Source: Mariniphaga sp964624645
GTDB lineage: Bacteria > Bacteroidota > Bacteroidia > Bacteroidales > Prolixibacteraceae
Assembly (NCBI GenBank): GCA_964624645.1
Contig: CAZVAD010000005.1
Location: 1-47,837, forward strand
DNA: 47,837 nt
Direction: 5' to 3'
Shown: positions 18,140-25,733 of the stretch, piece after piece
Position numbering within the stretch: position 1 is the stretch's first letter
Layout of the letters: the number at the start of each line of letters is the position of its first letter
Program-made: the position numbers and the translations under genes
Notes under the pieces: model-generated
Seen by the model: the letters and a program-made list of their open reading frames with translations, nothing else
Told to the model about the DNA's origin: nothing
Databases searched by the model: none

Positions 18140-21100
18140 ATGAGCCGTAATAATTTTTACCCCGAATTTGTGGCAGACCAGGTGTTGACTGCCAAACAGT
18201 TGAATGATCTTTTAAACTATCTGGATGGACAGGATCAGCTGACCAGAAGCAGCCTGATTGGGATTGGCATTGCATGTGGTCTGGATTCTTCGTTCAATGG
18301 TAAAAGCATCAAAATCCCGAAAGGGACAGGCGTCACTTCCACAGGAAATCTGATTCGGTTTTCTGACGGGGAATACAGCCACTTCAGAAAATATAAATTG
18401 CCGGACAGCCTGAACAGCCTGCAGCCTTACAACCAATTCACCATGTACGAACTGGTGAATAAGGAGTCCGTGAAAACCGGCGATAAAGAAATCGGCGCCA
18501 GTAAACAATTTCTGGCAGATTATGCAGTTGCTCTCTTTCTGGAAAAAGAGACCGAAGACCTTAAAAACTGCCTGACGGATGATTGTGAGGATAAGGGCAG
18601 AAAAGTGAGTTTTACCGTAAAGCCGGTTCTGATTGAAAAGAAAGATGTGAAAAGTTTTGAATTCCCCGGCGATAAATTTTCTTCCCAAAACCTTCACCCC
18701 GAATTTGCCAAAACACGGCTGCCCGATGTGGCCTTGCAGCGTTTGAACGTTCCTTTCAATTCGTTAAAGTCAGGAGAGGAGCTTCTTGATGCTTTTCAGA
18801 AGGTTATTTCACCTGATGTTCTGAAGCAGATTGCCGAAGCTTATAAATTGTCGTTTGAAATTTTCAGGGGAGTACTTGAACTGAAATCAAATCCATTTGA
18901 GAAGCTGGAATCCGTTTTAGCTGAAATGTCGAAAGTCGCCAAAGGTAGCCAGTTGATTTTTACGCAGTATTTCTATGATTTCATTTCTGACCTGATTCAG
19001 GCTTATGATGAATTTAAGAAAACAGGACTGAATACAATGTCCGTCTGCCTGCCTGATGAATCTTTGTTCCCGTGGCACCTTTCTTTAGGGGAAGCCACCC
19101 GGAGTTCGCAGGATGGGGTGGAAGATTACCGGAATTATTTTATTTTTTCTCCCGTATTGAACAACCAAAAGGGTGAAGTGGGCAAGCTGAAAATGCTTTT
19201 TGACCGGATGGCCTTGCTTGTAAAAAGTTTTAAATGGCCGGAAGATGCCAAAGAGATAAAAATCACGCCAAGCATGGGCGGAAAGGCCTGTTTGTCTCAA
19301 AAAGCGATTCCTTTTTATTACGATCCTTCGGAAATATTCAGAAAATGGAATTTTTCAAAAACAAAATATGGAAAAGAAATAACCAATCTTTCCTATCATT
19401 CCGGGTTCTACAACAAGAATCCCAGGCTTGCTTTTGTTGAAAATCCGTTATTGTATGATATTGGGCACAACGACTTTTTCAGGATTGAAGGGCATATCGG
19501 AAAGGATTTGAAAGCTGTTTATGAAGAACTTCTGAAACAGCGGGATGTATTCAATCTTCCGTTCAATATTGTTACTTTGAAAATGGGTGATGATGCATCA
19601 GATATTGCTATTGAAAACAGCTATTATGATGATCTGGAAAGTCAATTTGAAACCAACCGGAAAGAATTGCTTTGCTTTTTGGGACGTTTGCTTTGCTTCC
19701 TTGCCAATCAGAAGCTTGTGGTTAAACGGGAATTTTTCCTGCTGCCTACTCAGGTCTATTATACTCAGGTTCAGTATTTCCAGCCGATAATGTTGCAGAT
19801 GACCGTTGATGATAAAGCAAAGGAAAATCAACCACAGACAGGAGCTGAGACTCAATATACAATCCGGGAGGGAAGCATGGCGGCGGTTACAGATTTTTCA
19901 AAACAGGAGAATGTGCTCCATGCGGTTGATTTAATGCAGATGGATGCCATACGTGGATTCAAGGATATACCGGGAAGAATCATAGATATTTTACCCTTTT
20001 TCCCGGATTTGTCAAAAATTCTTGTTTTAAGGAATGGTGATTTTTTGAAATCTCAGTCCTGTTATAAACCGTGGAAGGAGGGAGACCGGGAAATGAGTAT
20101 GGGACAGTATTACATATACTGCATCATTGGAAAGAAAGCGCTTCCCAAAGAGTTTGGGGAGAATCAGTTTCCGCTGAAAAATGTCTATGTTGAACTCATT
20201 GATAAAATAGAAGACCTGGCCGCACTGCTCCGGAACACGAGCCTTTCCACCATCAATGCAACAGCTTTTGAAGCTGCCTGGGAAATGCTGAGGGAGACCG
20301 CCAGAATTCTGCTTCAAAATGTGGAGAAAAACAAGGAAGAACTGAAAGGCGCATCCTATGCGCCCGACTTCACTGAGCTGACACAGAACCTGCACTATAT
20401 CCTGAACCGCTGCGATCCGGAATCCCTGAAGGCATTGAAGGAAGAACTGGCTGGCAGAATTTTAAAGATTCAAAAGGAAGGACTGTTTTCAAATTTTGCA
20501 GCCAAACACCCGGGGTTTGAACACAGAGCGGGAGTTTCCGTTGGCGGAACATTTATCATGGTTTATAAAAAAGATAGTTCTCTTGCAGGTAAAGCCAGCA
20601 ATTTACCTGACGGAAAGATTATTGCCGATTTCTATCTGCCTTACCTGTGCTGTAATAACGGCGCCTCCGGTTCAGTGATTCAGATTGGTTTTGCAGACAA
20701 TTCAAAAAAAGAGAAAGAAACGGAAGAGGATAAAAAGCCTTCAGAGCCGGAGCCAAAACCTGACCCAAAGCCTAAGCCTAAGCCAGAACCGGAACCTATT
20801 CCGAAAAGACCCGGTTTGGAAGATTTGCTCAAGTTGTCCCCTAAGGAATGGGAATTGTACTCTCCTGATATTTTGGTGCAATTGCCGATAAAAAATCTTG
20901 AACAATTGAGCCCGGCTAAAATNNNNNNNNNNNNNNNNNNNNNNNNNNNNNNNNNNNNNNNNNNNNNNNNNNNNNNNNNNNNNNNNNNNNNNNNNNNNNN
21001 NNNNNNNNNNNNNNNNNNNNNNTCCCCTAAAAAGATTGAGACTTTGGATGTGAAAATTATTGAAAAGATGAAGCCGGCTACGATAGAAAAGCTGGATGTC

Positions 21101-21211
21101 AAGCTATTGGAAAAATTAGATGTAACAGTGCTTAAGACATTGGATCAAAGTGTTTTGAATAGATTGAATCCCAATATATTGAGAAATATCATCAGACCTC
21201 CCATAAGGTAG
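18140..21211 (+). CDS. Uncharacterised eCIS protein in fibre position, Pro-rich linker plus octapeptide repeats, interrupted by gap
   Basis: I do not recognise a named family. About 927 codons are read before the gap and 62 after it. The N-terminus (FVADQVLTAKQLNDLLNYLD, then SLIGIGIACGLDSSF) resembles phage-tail fibre or baseplate N-termini with a Q-x-LT-x3-LN pattern. The body to about residue 860 is globular and without membrane segments. Then comes a K/E-P linker (EPEPKPDPKPKPKPEPEPIPK, here written as EPKPDPKPKP and PEPEPIP) at about 862-892, followed by eight-residue repeats of the form L-x-P/V-x-x-[IL]-x-x on both sides of the gap (LSPKEWEL, YSPDILVQ, LPIKNLEQ; LDVKIIEK, MKPATIEK, LDVKLLEK, LDVTVLKT, LDQSVLNR, LNPNILRN). 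It lies between the Pvc12-type and tape-measure genes, where Afp/PVC have the tail fibre. Confidence 0.8.
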   Translation: MSRNNFYPEFVADQVLTAKQLNDLLNYLDGQDQLTRSSLIGIGIACGLDSSFNGKSIKIPKGTGVTSTGNLIRFSDGEYSHFRKYKLPDSLNSLQPYNQFTMYELVNKESVKTGDKEIGASKQFLADYAVALFLEKETEDLKNCLTDDCEDKGRKVSFTVKPVLIEKKDVKSFEFPGDKFSSQNLHPEFAKTRLPDVALQRLNVPFNSLKSGEELLDAFQKVISPDVLKQIAEAYKLSFEIFRGVLELKSNPFEKLESVLAEMSKVAKGSQLIFTQYFYDFISDLIQAYDEFKKTGLNTMSVCLPDESLFPWHLSLGEATRSSQDGVEDYRNYFIFSPVLNNQKGEVGKLKMLFDRMALLVKSFKWPEDAKEIKITPSMGGKACLSQKAIPFYYDPSEIFRKWNFSKTKYGKEITNLSYHSGFYNKNPRLAFVENPLLYDIGHNDFFRIEGHIGKDLKAVYEELLKQRDVFNLPFNIVTLKMGDDASDIAIENSYYDDLESQFETNRKELLCFLGRLLCFLANQKLVVKREFFLLPTQVYYTQVQYFQPIMLQMTVDDKAKENQPQTGAETQYTIREGSMAAVTDFSKQENVLHAVDLMQMDAIRGFKDIPGRIIDILPFFPDLSKILVLRNGDFLKSQSCYKPWKEGDREMSMGQYYIYCIIGKKALPKEFGENQFPLKNVYVELIDKIEDLAALLRNTSLSTINATAFEAAWEMLRETARILLQNVEKNKEELKGASYAPDFTELTQNLHYILNRCDPESLKALKEELAGRILKIQKEGLFSNFAAKHPGFEHRAGVSVGGTFIMVYKKDSSLAGKASNLPDGKIIADFYLPYLCCNNGASGSVIQIGFADNSKKEKETEEDKKPSEPEPKPDPKPKPKPEPEPIPKRPGLEDLLKLSPKEWELYSPDILVQLPIKNLEQLSPAKXXXXXXXXXXXXXXXXXXXXXXXXXXXXXXXXXXSPKKIETLDVKIIEKMKPATIEKLDVKLLEKLDVTVLKTLDQSVLNRLNPNILRNIIRPPIR
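20815..21208 (+). repeat. In-frame octapeptide (24-nt) degenerate repeat array with gap in the middle
   Basis: The coding sequence specifies tandem eight-residue units starting with Leu (or Met/Tyr), about three and a half before the N-run and about seven after it. The DNA is degenerate, but aagctggatgt-like and ttggatg-like starts recur every 24 nt (21044, 21068, 21092, 21116, 21140, 21164). The assembly breaks inside the array, as expected where reads collapse on a repeat. Confidence 0.75.
20923..21022. other. Assembly gap (100 N) inside the repeat array
   Basis: Exactly 100 N. The left edge ends in a unit LSPAK plus two bases, and the right edge begins at SPKK of another unit. Keeping the eight-residue phase predicts a true missing length of 10 + 24k nt, which 100 does not satisfy. 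Confidence 0.95.
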
Positions 21212-21233
21212 CTATAAATTCTAATTGAGGGGA

Positions 21234-22751
21234 ATGGAACATTTGCATCATATCATTCATTATCAGGAACTGGAGGTAACTTTTAAAGACCGGCGGGAAG
21301 GTTTGGATTTGTCCGGTCGGTTGTCATTTCTGTACAGGGAAAGGATTTTACCGGCTTTTGAGCAAATTGTGGATGAAACAGATTTCCCTGAAAGAAGAAT
21401 TCGGATTGACCGGCTTGAACTGGATGTCGGGAGATTAAACGCAGTGAACTGGGAAAATGAGTTGGTTGAAAAAACCATTGAAAGATTTAAAACCGAACTT
21501 CAGAAAAAGCTCAGTTTTATTCCTTCCGGAAACGGAACTCCGATTCCTGTGGCAGCAGATGTGGCAGTGAGAACAATACCGGAAACGCATTTTGAAATTT
21601 TTATCAACTTTCTGAAAACGGGAGTTTTGCCCGGTTATTCCCAAAACAGGTCATTGGATGCGCTTGAAAAGGCTGTTTTGATGGAGTTGCAGCAAAACAG
21701 CCTTTCAGTAGAATTGCTGAAAGATTTATTCCTTGAAAACCTGAACGCCCTGAAAAGATTTTTATGGCAGGGCGTAGAAGAATTTATAAACAAAGTGATG
21801 CAGCTGACGGGTTATTCTCAACCGGATGCCTTGCCTGTTTCTTTTTCCGGGATAAGTAAAAGCCATCAGAGAATAATTGAAAATTGTATCTGTATCATTG
21901 AAAAAGAGCGTCACAGAACGCAGAAAAAACTTCATCGCCATTCGGCGCCTGTTATTTTGCTTGAAAATACTCTCCGGGAAATCAATGATAAGGAATTGAC
22001 AGAACGGGTTAAAAGGGAGTGGTTGGATGATCTTTTAAGCGAAACACAAAAATCCGAGGAGAAGGATTCAATTGCCGGAATTTCAGCAGGCAGCAGACTT
22101 CCGGCAGACAGCCCGGCAGCAACTCAAAAAAATGATGCGGAAGATTTCTTTGCTTTTCGGGAAAAAAAGATGGAAGATTTTGATTTTTCAGGGAAAAATC
22201 TTCTGAAAGAGACAAAACCCGGAAATGAACAGGAAAATAAAAATAAGCCTGCAACCTATTATATCTCCAATGCCGGACTGGTGATTTGCCACCCCTGGTT
22301 GATTTCTCTGTCTAAGGAACTTGGTTATTGGGATGATAAAACACATTGGAAAGACAGGGAAGCACATCAGAAAGCGCTTTTCATATCGCAGTTTTTGATT
22401 ACCGGGAAACAGGAAATTGCAGAATTTGAGCTGCCGCTCAATAAAATTTTATTGGGCTATCCTTTGGCGCAGCCGGTTGAAAGAGCGTGGGAGCTGCTTC
22501 CGGCTGAAAGGGAAGAAGCGGAACAATTGCTGAATGCCATAATCAAGCATTGGCAAAAATTGAAAAATACAAGTATTGAGGGTTTAAGGGAAGCTTTTCT
22601 TCAGCGCGACGGCAAACTGACCCGGAATGAAAAAGGATGGCTGTTGCAGGTGGAGCAAAAAACGATTGACATTTTGATGGATGCCATGCCGTGGATGATC
22701 AGCCGGATAAAAAACGAAGCGATGAAAGAGACCCTTTTTGTGGAATGGTAG
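21234..22751 (+). CDS. Contractile injection system tape measure protein (CIS_TMP, Pvc14-like)
   Basis: Predicted ruler that sets trunk length, as Afp14 does. The 505-aa product starts with the diagnostic N-terminal domain: HHIIHYQELEVTF, LSFLYRERILPAFEQI, and RRIRIDRLELDVGRL, followed by ENELVEKTIERFKTEL. The middle is helical and low in conservation (an EKDSIAGISAGS-type linker), and the C-terminal domain has TYYISNAGLVICHPWL, KALFISQFLITGKQE and PLNKILLGYPL, all typical of CIS_TMP. The frame opens at a TTG (21225), but the ATG at 21234 gives the normal start MEHLHHI. It ends 21 nt before the DUF4157 gene. Confidence 0.93.
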   Translation: MEHLHHIIHYQELEVTFKDRREGLDLSGRLSFLYRERILPAFEQIVDETDFPERRIRIDRLELDVGRLNAVNWENELVEKTIERFKTELQKKLSFIPSGNGTPIPVAADVAVRTIPETHFEIFINFLKTGVLPGYSQNRSLDALEKAVLMELQQNSLSVELLKDLFLENLNALKRFLWQGVEEFINKVMQLTGYSQPDALPVSFSGISKSHQRIIENCICIIEKERHRTQKKLHRHSAPVILLENTLREINDKELTERVKREWLDDLLSETQKSEEKDSIAGISAGSRLPADSPAATQKNDAEDFFAFREKKMEDFDFSGKNLLKETKPGNEQENKNKPATYYISNAGLVICHPWLISLSKELGYWDDKTHWKDREAHQKALFISQFLITGKQEIAEFELPLNKILLGYPLAQPVERAWELLPAEREEAEQLLNAIIKHWQKLKNTSIEGLREAFLQRDGKLTRNEKGWLLQVEQKTIDILMDAMPWMISRIKNEAMKETLFVEW

Positions 22752-22772
22752 ATTATTATTCTAAAAATTTTG

Positions 22773-23774
22773 ATGATGAAAACAACTGCAGAAAAAACAC
22801 AGAGACCGGCTTCTGTCGGGCATCAGCCCTTCTTTTCAGGGAATGGCTTAAAAGCTCACGCAGAGACTCAGAATTCTTTTTTTGAACCGGCTTCCTCTTT
22901 TGCGTTAAGCAATGGCGCAATGGTTCAGGCGCAACTGGAAGTTGGCGCTGTAGATAGTCCTGCCGAAGTTGAAGCGGACAGCATTGCCGATCAGGTGATG
23001 CGAAAACCTGATTCTGATACAATCAGAAGGAATTGTTCTAATTGTGAAACAAAAGAAAAGTTAAAACGAAGCTTCTTGTTCGAAAGAATTTTGATGAAGG
23101 CTTCGGGTAAATCATTGCCTATATCAAATTATTTAAATAACAGAATTCAAAGTGCACGAGGCGGAGGGAGTTCGCTCGACAGTTCCACGCAAAATTTTAT
23201 GAGCAGCCGGTTTGGAACTGATTTTTCCAATGTCAGGGTACATACGGATTCCAATGCTGTTCAAATGAGCCGGGAATTAAATGCCCACGCTTTCACGGTC
23301 GGGAATGATGTGTTTTTTAATCAGGGGAAATATAACCCGCATTCCGGTGATGGGAAAAGGTTGCTGGCGCATGAGTTGACGCATGTGGTGCAACAGCAGA
23401 AAAATATTGTTATTCAAAGAGCTGCACCTGCTGCTGCAGCAGGTGTGACGTTGGGTGCTGTTGTAGCTTGGTGTCTTTCAGGAGCTGCTGGTTCATTAAT
23501 ATTAGATGCTGTTGTACAAAATATCTTTAGTCTTTGGCAAAGAGGAAAAGTGTCCTACAATTATTGTAAAGGCTTATTTAGCGCGTTATTTGGATGTGTT
23601 TTTGGAATGGCTGGGGGAGCGATTTTTGGAACTGCTGGTGGAGTGACTATAAGAGAATTTTCAAAATGGATTATTAAAACACTAAAAAAAGCAGGTTTCG
23701 AGCTTTTAGCAGGTAAGTGGGGCTTAATCTTTGCAAAAACAGGATGTAATGAGTCTCAAGAATTATTAAATTAA
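22773..23774 (+). CDS. DUF4157 (eCIS core) protein, candidate cargo with hydrophobic Gly-rich C-terminus
   Basis: DUF4157 proteins are the commonest accessory/cargo proteins of eCIS loci. The 333-aa product has a disordered N-terminus (to about 70), a Cys-pair basic linker NCSNCETKEKLKRS at about 88-100, and the core domain at about 132-210: FMSSRFGTDFSNVRVHTD, LNAHAFTVGNDVFFNQGKY and GKRLLAHELTHVVQQ with a zinc-peptidase HELTH motif at 200-204. From about 217 the protein changes: Ala-rich linker, then two Gly-rich hydrophobic stretches (about 224-248 and 267-291) and a basic amphipathic helix (SKWIIKTLKKAGFELLAG). The DNA here uses many TTA leucines, unlike the rest of the operon. A membrane-acting toxin module is possible but unproven. 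No cognate immunity gene is obvious. Confidence 0.88.
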   Translation: MMKTTAEKTQRPASVGHQPFFSGNGLKAHAETQNSFFEPASSFALSNGAMVQAQLEVGAVDSPAEVEADSIADQVMRKPDSDTIRRNCSNCETKEKLKRSFLFERILMKASGKSLPISNYLNNRIQSARGGGSSLDSSTQNFMSSRFGTDFSNVRVHTDSNAVQMSRELNAHAFTVGNDVFFNQGKYNPHSGDGKRLLAHELTHVVQQQKNIVIQRAAPAAAAGVTLGAVVAWCLSGAAGSLILDAVVQNIFSLWQRGKVSYNYCKGLFSALFGCVFGMAGGAIFGTAGGVTIREFSKWIIKTLKKAGFELLAGKWGLIFAKTGCNESQELLN

Positions 23775-23889
23775 AAGGATATATAATTCTACTTTTTATT
23801 GTAATTGTTTGATTATATTTTTAGTCCTTTTACAATTATTTGAGTAGATTATTGATTGTTTGCCGATTAAATGTTTAAGTGTAATTTTC

Positions 23890-24942
23890 ATGAAACAACT
23901 TCAAATAAACTCAACAGGCCCGGAGGTTGCCCATCTGCAGGAACTGCTTATCCAATGGGGCTATCAGGTTACGGTGGACGGAATATTCAGCCCGGAAACT
24001 GAAAAAGCCGTAAAAGATTTCCAAAAGAAGCATAATCTTACGGTTGACGGCGTAGTTTTTACGCAAACGTGGAATAAATTGCTTGAAGAGCCGATAAAAC
24101 CTGCTGCGGATCTCAGGCATACCCTGCTCAAATCGGGCTCCCGGGGAGAAATGGTCAGGAAGCTGCAGGAATTGTTGAATGATTGGGGATATCTTCTTGT
24201 TGCGGATGGTGTTTTTGGAAACTCAACCCTTGGCGCGGTGATAGACTTTCAGACGAGACATGCTCTGGAACCGGACGGGGTTGTCTTTACCAAAACCTGG
24301 GATAAATTGCTGCAAAGTTCTCCGTCTGCTCCTTCTGATACCGGAAGTAAATTCTTGTCAGAAGCTGACATTGCTGATTTTGCCCGGGAATTCAAAATGG
24401 AAGTGGCCACCGTGAAGGCGGTCAGGGATGTTGAAAGCAATGGCCGGGGATTTTTGTTTAACGGCCTTCCTGTAATTCTGTTTGAGCGCCATGTTTTCTG
24501 GAAGCAATTGCAGGCAAGGGGAATTGACCCGGTTCCTTTGCAGCGTGGCTTTGCTGATGTTTTAGGCCCGAACTGGGCAAAGAGCTATTATTTGGGCGGC
24601 GCCGGCGAGTGGGACAGGTTAAACCGGGCAATCTCCATCAGTTCGGCGCCCGGCGTTGCTGAAGCTGCCTATGCTTCTGCATCTTATGGATTATTTCAAA
24701 TTATGGGGTACCATTTTTTATCCCTGGGATTTGAAACCATCCACCATTTTCTGGACGATATGAAAACCAATGAAAGGCTGCAATTACAGACTTTCGGGAA
24801 ATTCCTTGTGGTGAATAATCTGTTGCAACTGCTGAATTCGCATAACTGGTCGGAGTTTGCAAGAAGATACAACGGACCGAAGTACCGGGAAAACCAGTAT
24901 GATACAAAACTGAACAATGCCTATGCGAAATATGCAAGATAG
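23890..24942 (+). CDS. N-acetylmuramidase with two peptidoglycan-binding domains
   Basis: A wall hydrolase of the DUF3380/N-acetylmuramidase family. The 350-aa product holds two PG_binding_1 domains at about 3-68 and 77-143 (each with a D-G-x-F/V-[GS]-x-x-T-x-x-A-V-x-D-F-Q pattern and a final WNKLL or WDKLL), then the muramidase at about 156-350, with VRDVESNGRGFLF around Glu182 (likely catalytic), VILFERHVFW and ASYGLFQIMGYHF. There is no signal peptide, so it would stay in the cytosol unless loaded or released by lysis. The ATG at 23890 is preferred over an upstream TTG at 23860. It could be cargo, a phage-type endolysin that frees particles, or a baseplate-borne lysozyme; the sequence does not decide. 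Confidence 0.9.
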   Translation: MKQLQINSTGPEVAHLQELLIQWGYQVTVDGIFSPETEKAVKDFQKKHNLTVDGVVFTQTWNKLLEEPIKPAADLRHTLLKSGSRGEMVRKLQELLNDWGYLLVADGVFGNSTLGAVIDFQTRHALEPDGVVFTKTWDKLLQSSPSAPSDTGSKFLSEADIADFAREFKMEVATVKAVRDVESNGRGFLFNGLPVILFERHVFWKQLQARGIDPVPLQRGFADVLGPNWAKSYYLGGAGEWDRLNRAISISSAPGVAEAAYASASYGLFQIMGYHFLSLGFETIHHFLDDMKTNERLQLQTFGKFLVVNNLLQLLNSHNWSEFARRYNGPKYRENQYDTKLNNAYAKYAR

Positions 24943-24983
24943 TTAAATTCAGCGTTTTATGTGTTCCTTTAATTTTTACAGAT

Positions 24984-25649
24984 ATGAAAACATTTGTCGA
25001 TGGATTGATGCTTTATGAAATAGTACTTCTCGTGTTGGGAGGATTTCTGTTTTTGATTCTGTGCGTTGGACTGCTCTACTATATTATCAGGAAAGAACCG
25101 GTTGGCAAACTTCTGCTTTTCTTTTTTGTCTCCATCGTGATGATCGGATATTCGAGTATTACCCAGATTACGGTGTCGAACGATAAAATAGAATTAACCA
25201 AATTGCAAAAACAGGTCATTGCCGATCCGGAAAACAAAGCTTCGGCAGAGAAAATGGAGCAGCTCACTGAAAAACTGGAAAAAAGAGCTTCCACTCCGGA
25301 GGATCTGATTCAAATAAGTACTTCCAATTTGTTGCTTGGCAATAGCGAAAAAGCTGCGAGCCTGGCGAATGATGCCATTTCTGCAGAAAAAGTAATTTCT
25401 GCAGAAAAACAAATCCCGGAAGAAGAAAAGAGTGACGCTGAAAGTAAAAGCTCTGTAGCACAGGATATTATTAAACTGGCAGCATTGCAGAAAAAGATAG
25501 CCGAAATTAATGAAGATAAACCGGACAAAACTGCACTTGTGGACAGTCTTGTTGAAAACACCCACGTGAATAAAGATTTGATACGGTTGAAGCCTTTGAT
25601 TGTTGACAGGGCCAAGCGGTTACCTGAAATAAAGAAGATTAAACCGTAA
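24984..25649 (+). CDS. Membrane protein with two N-terminal helices and coiled-coil tail
   Basis: No named family recognised. The 221-aa product has two transmembrane helices, about 11-35 (IVLLVLGGFLFLILCVGLLYYI, here abbreviated as IVLLVLGGFLFLILCV) and 42-59 (KLLLFFFVSIVMIGYSS), joined by a short KEPVGK turn. They are followed by a long charged helical region rich in K/E with TKLQKQVI and MEQLTEKLEKR (coiled-coil like, about 66-100) and a short internal duplication ISAEKVISAEK. By orientation either a hairpin anchor with a soluble tail or a holin-like protein is conceivable. It lies between muramidase and ATPase, 41 nt after the former, and is separated from the ATPase by its own promoter box. 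The operon link suggests a role in assembly at, or release through, the membrane, but this is inference. Confidence 0.82.
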   Translation: MKTFVDGLMLYEIVLLVLGGFLFLILCVGLLYYIIRKEPVGKLLLFFFVSIVMIGYSSITQITVSNDKIELTKLQKQVIADPENKASAEKMEQLTEKLEKRASTPEDLIQISTSNLLLGNSEKAASLANDAISAEKVISAEKQIPEEEKSDAESKSSVAQDIIKLAALQKKIAEINEDKPDKTALVDSLVENTHVNKDLIRLKPLIVDRAKRLPEIKKIKP

Positions 25650-25705
25650 CCGATTCATCATAAATTGAAGAGCTGATAAAACATATTGCGGAAAGTCAAC
25701 TGAAT

Positions 25706-25713
25706 TATCTTTG
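25706..25713 (+). promoter_or_regulatory. Internal promoter box before the eCIS ATPase
   Basis: TATCTTTG matches TAnnTTTG, 20 nt before the ATG at 25734, with a TTG at 25686-25688 (17 nt spacing) as a possible -33 element. It suggests the ATPase can be expressed separately from the structural genes. Confidence 0.45.
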
Positions 25714-25733
25714 CGCAAAAAATATTGTTAAAT

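Noticed and set aside
23860..23890. Longer N-terminus of the muramidase from a TTG codon
   Set aside because: The extra 10 residues (MPIKCLSVIF) are not a signal peptide, and the PG-binding domain starts right at the ATG 23890.
24701..24937. Long antisense reading frames opposite the muramidase, baseplate and PUL genes
   Set aside because: They follow the codon structure of the sense gene, have no recognisable domains, and lack their own spacing or promoters.
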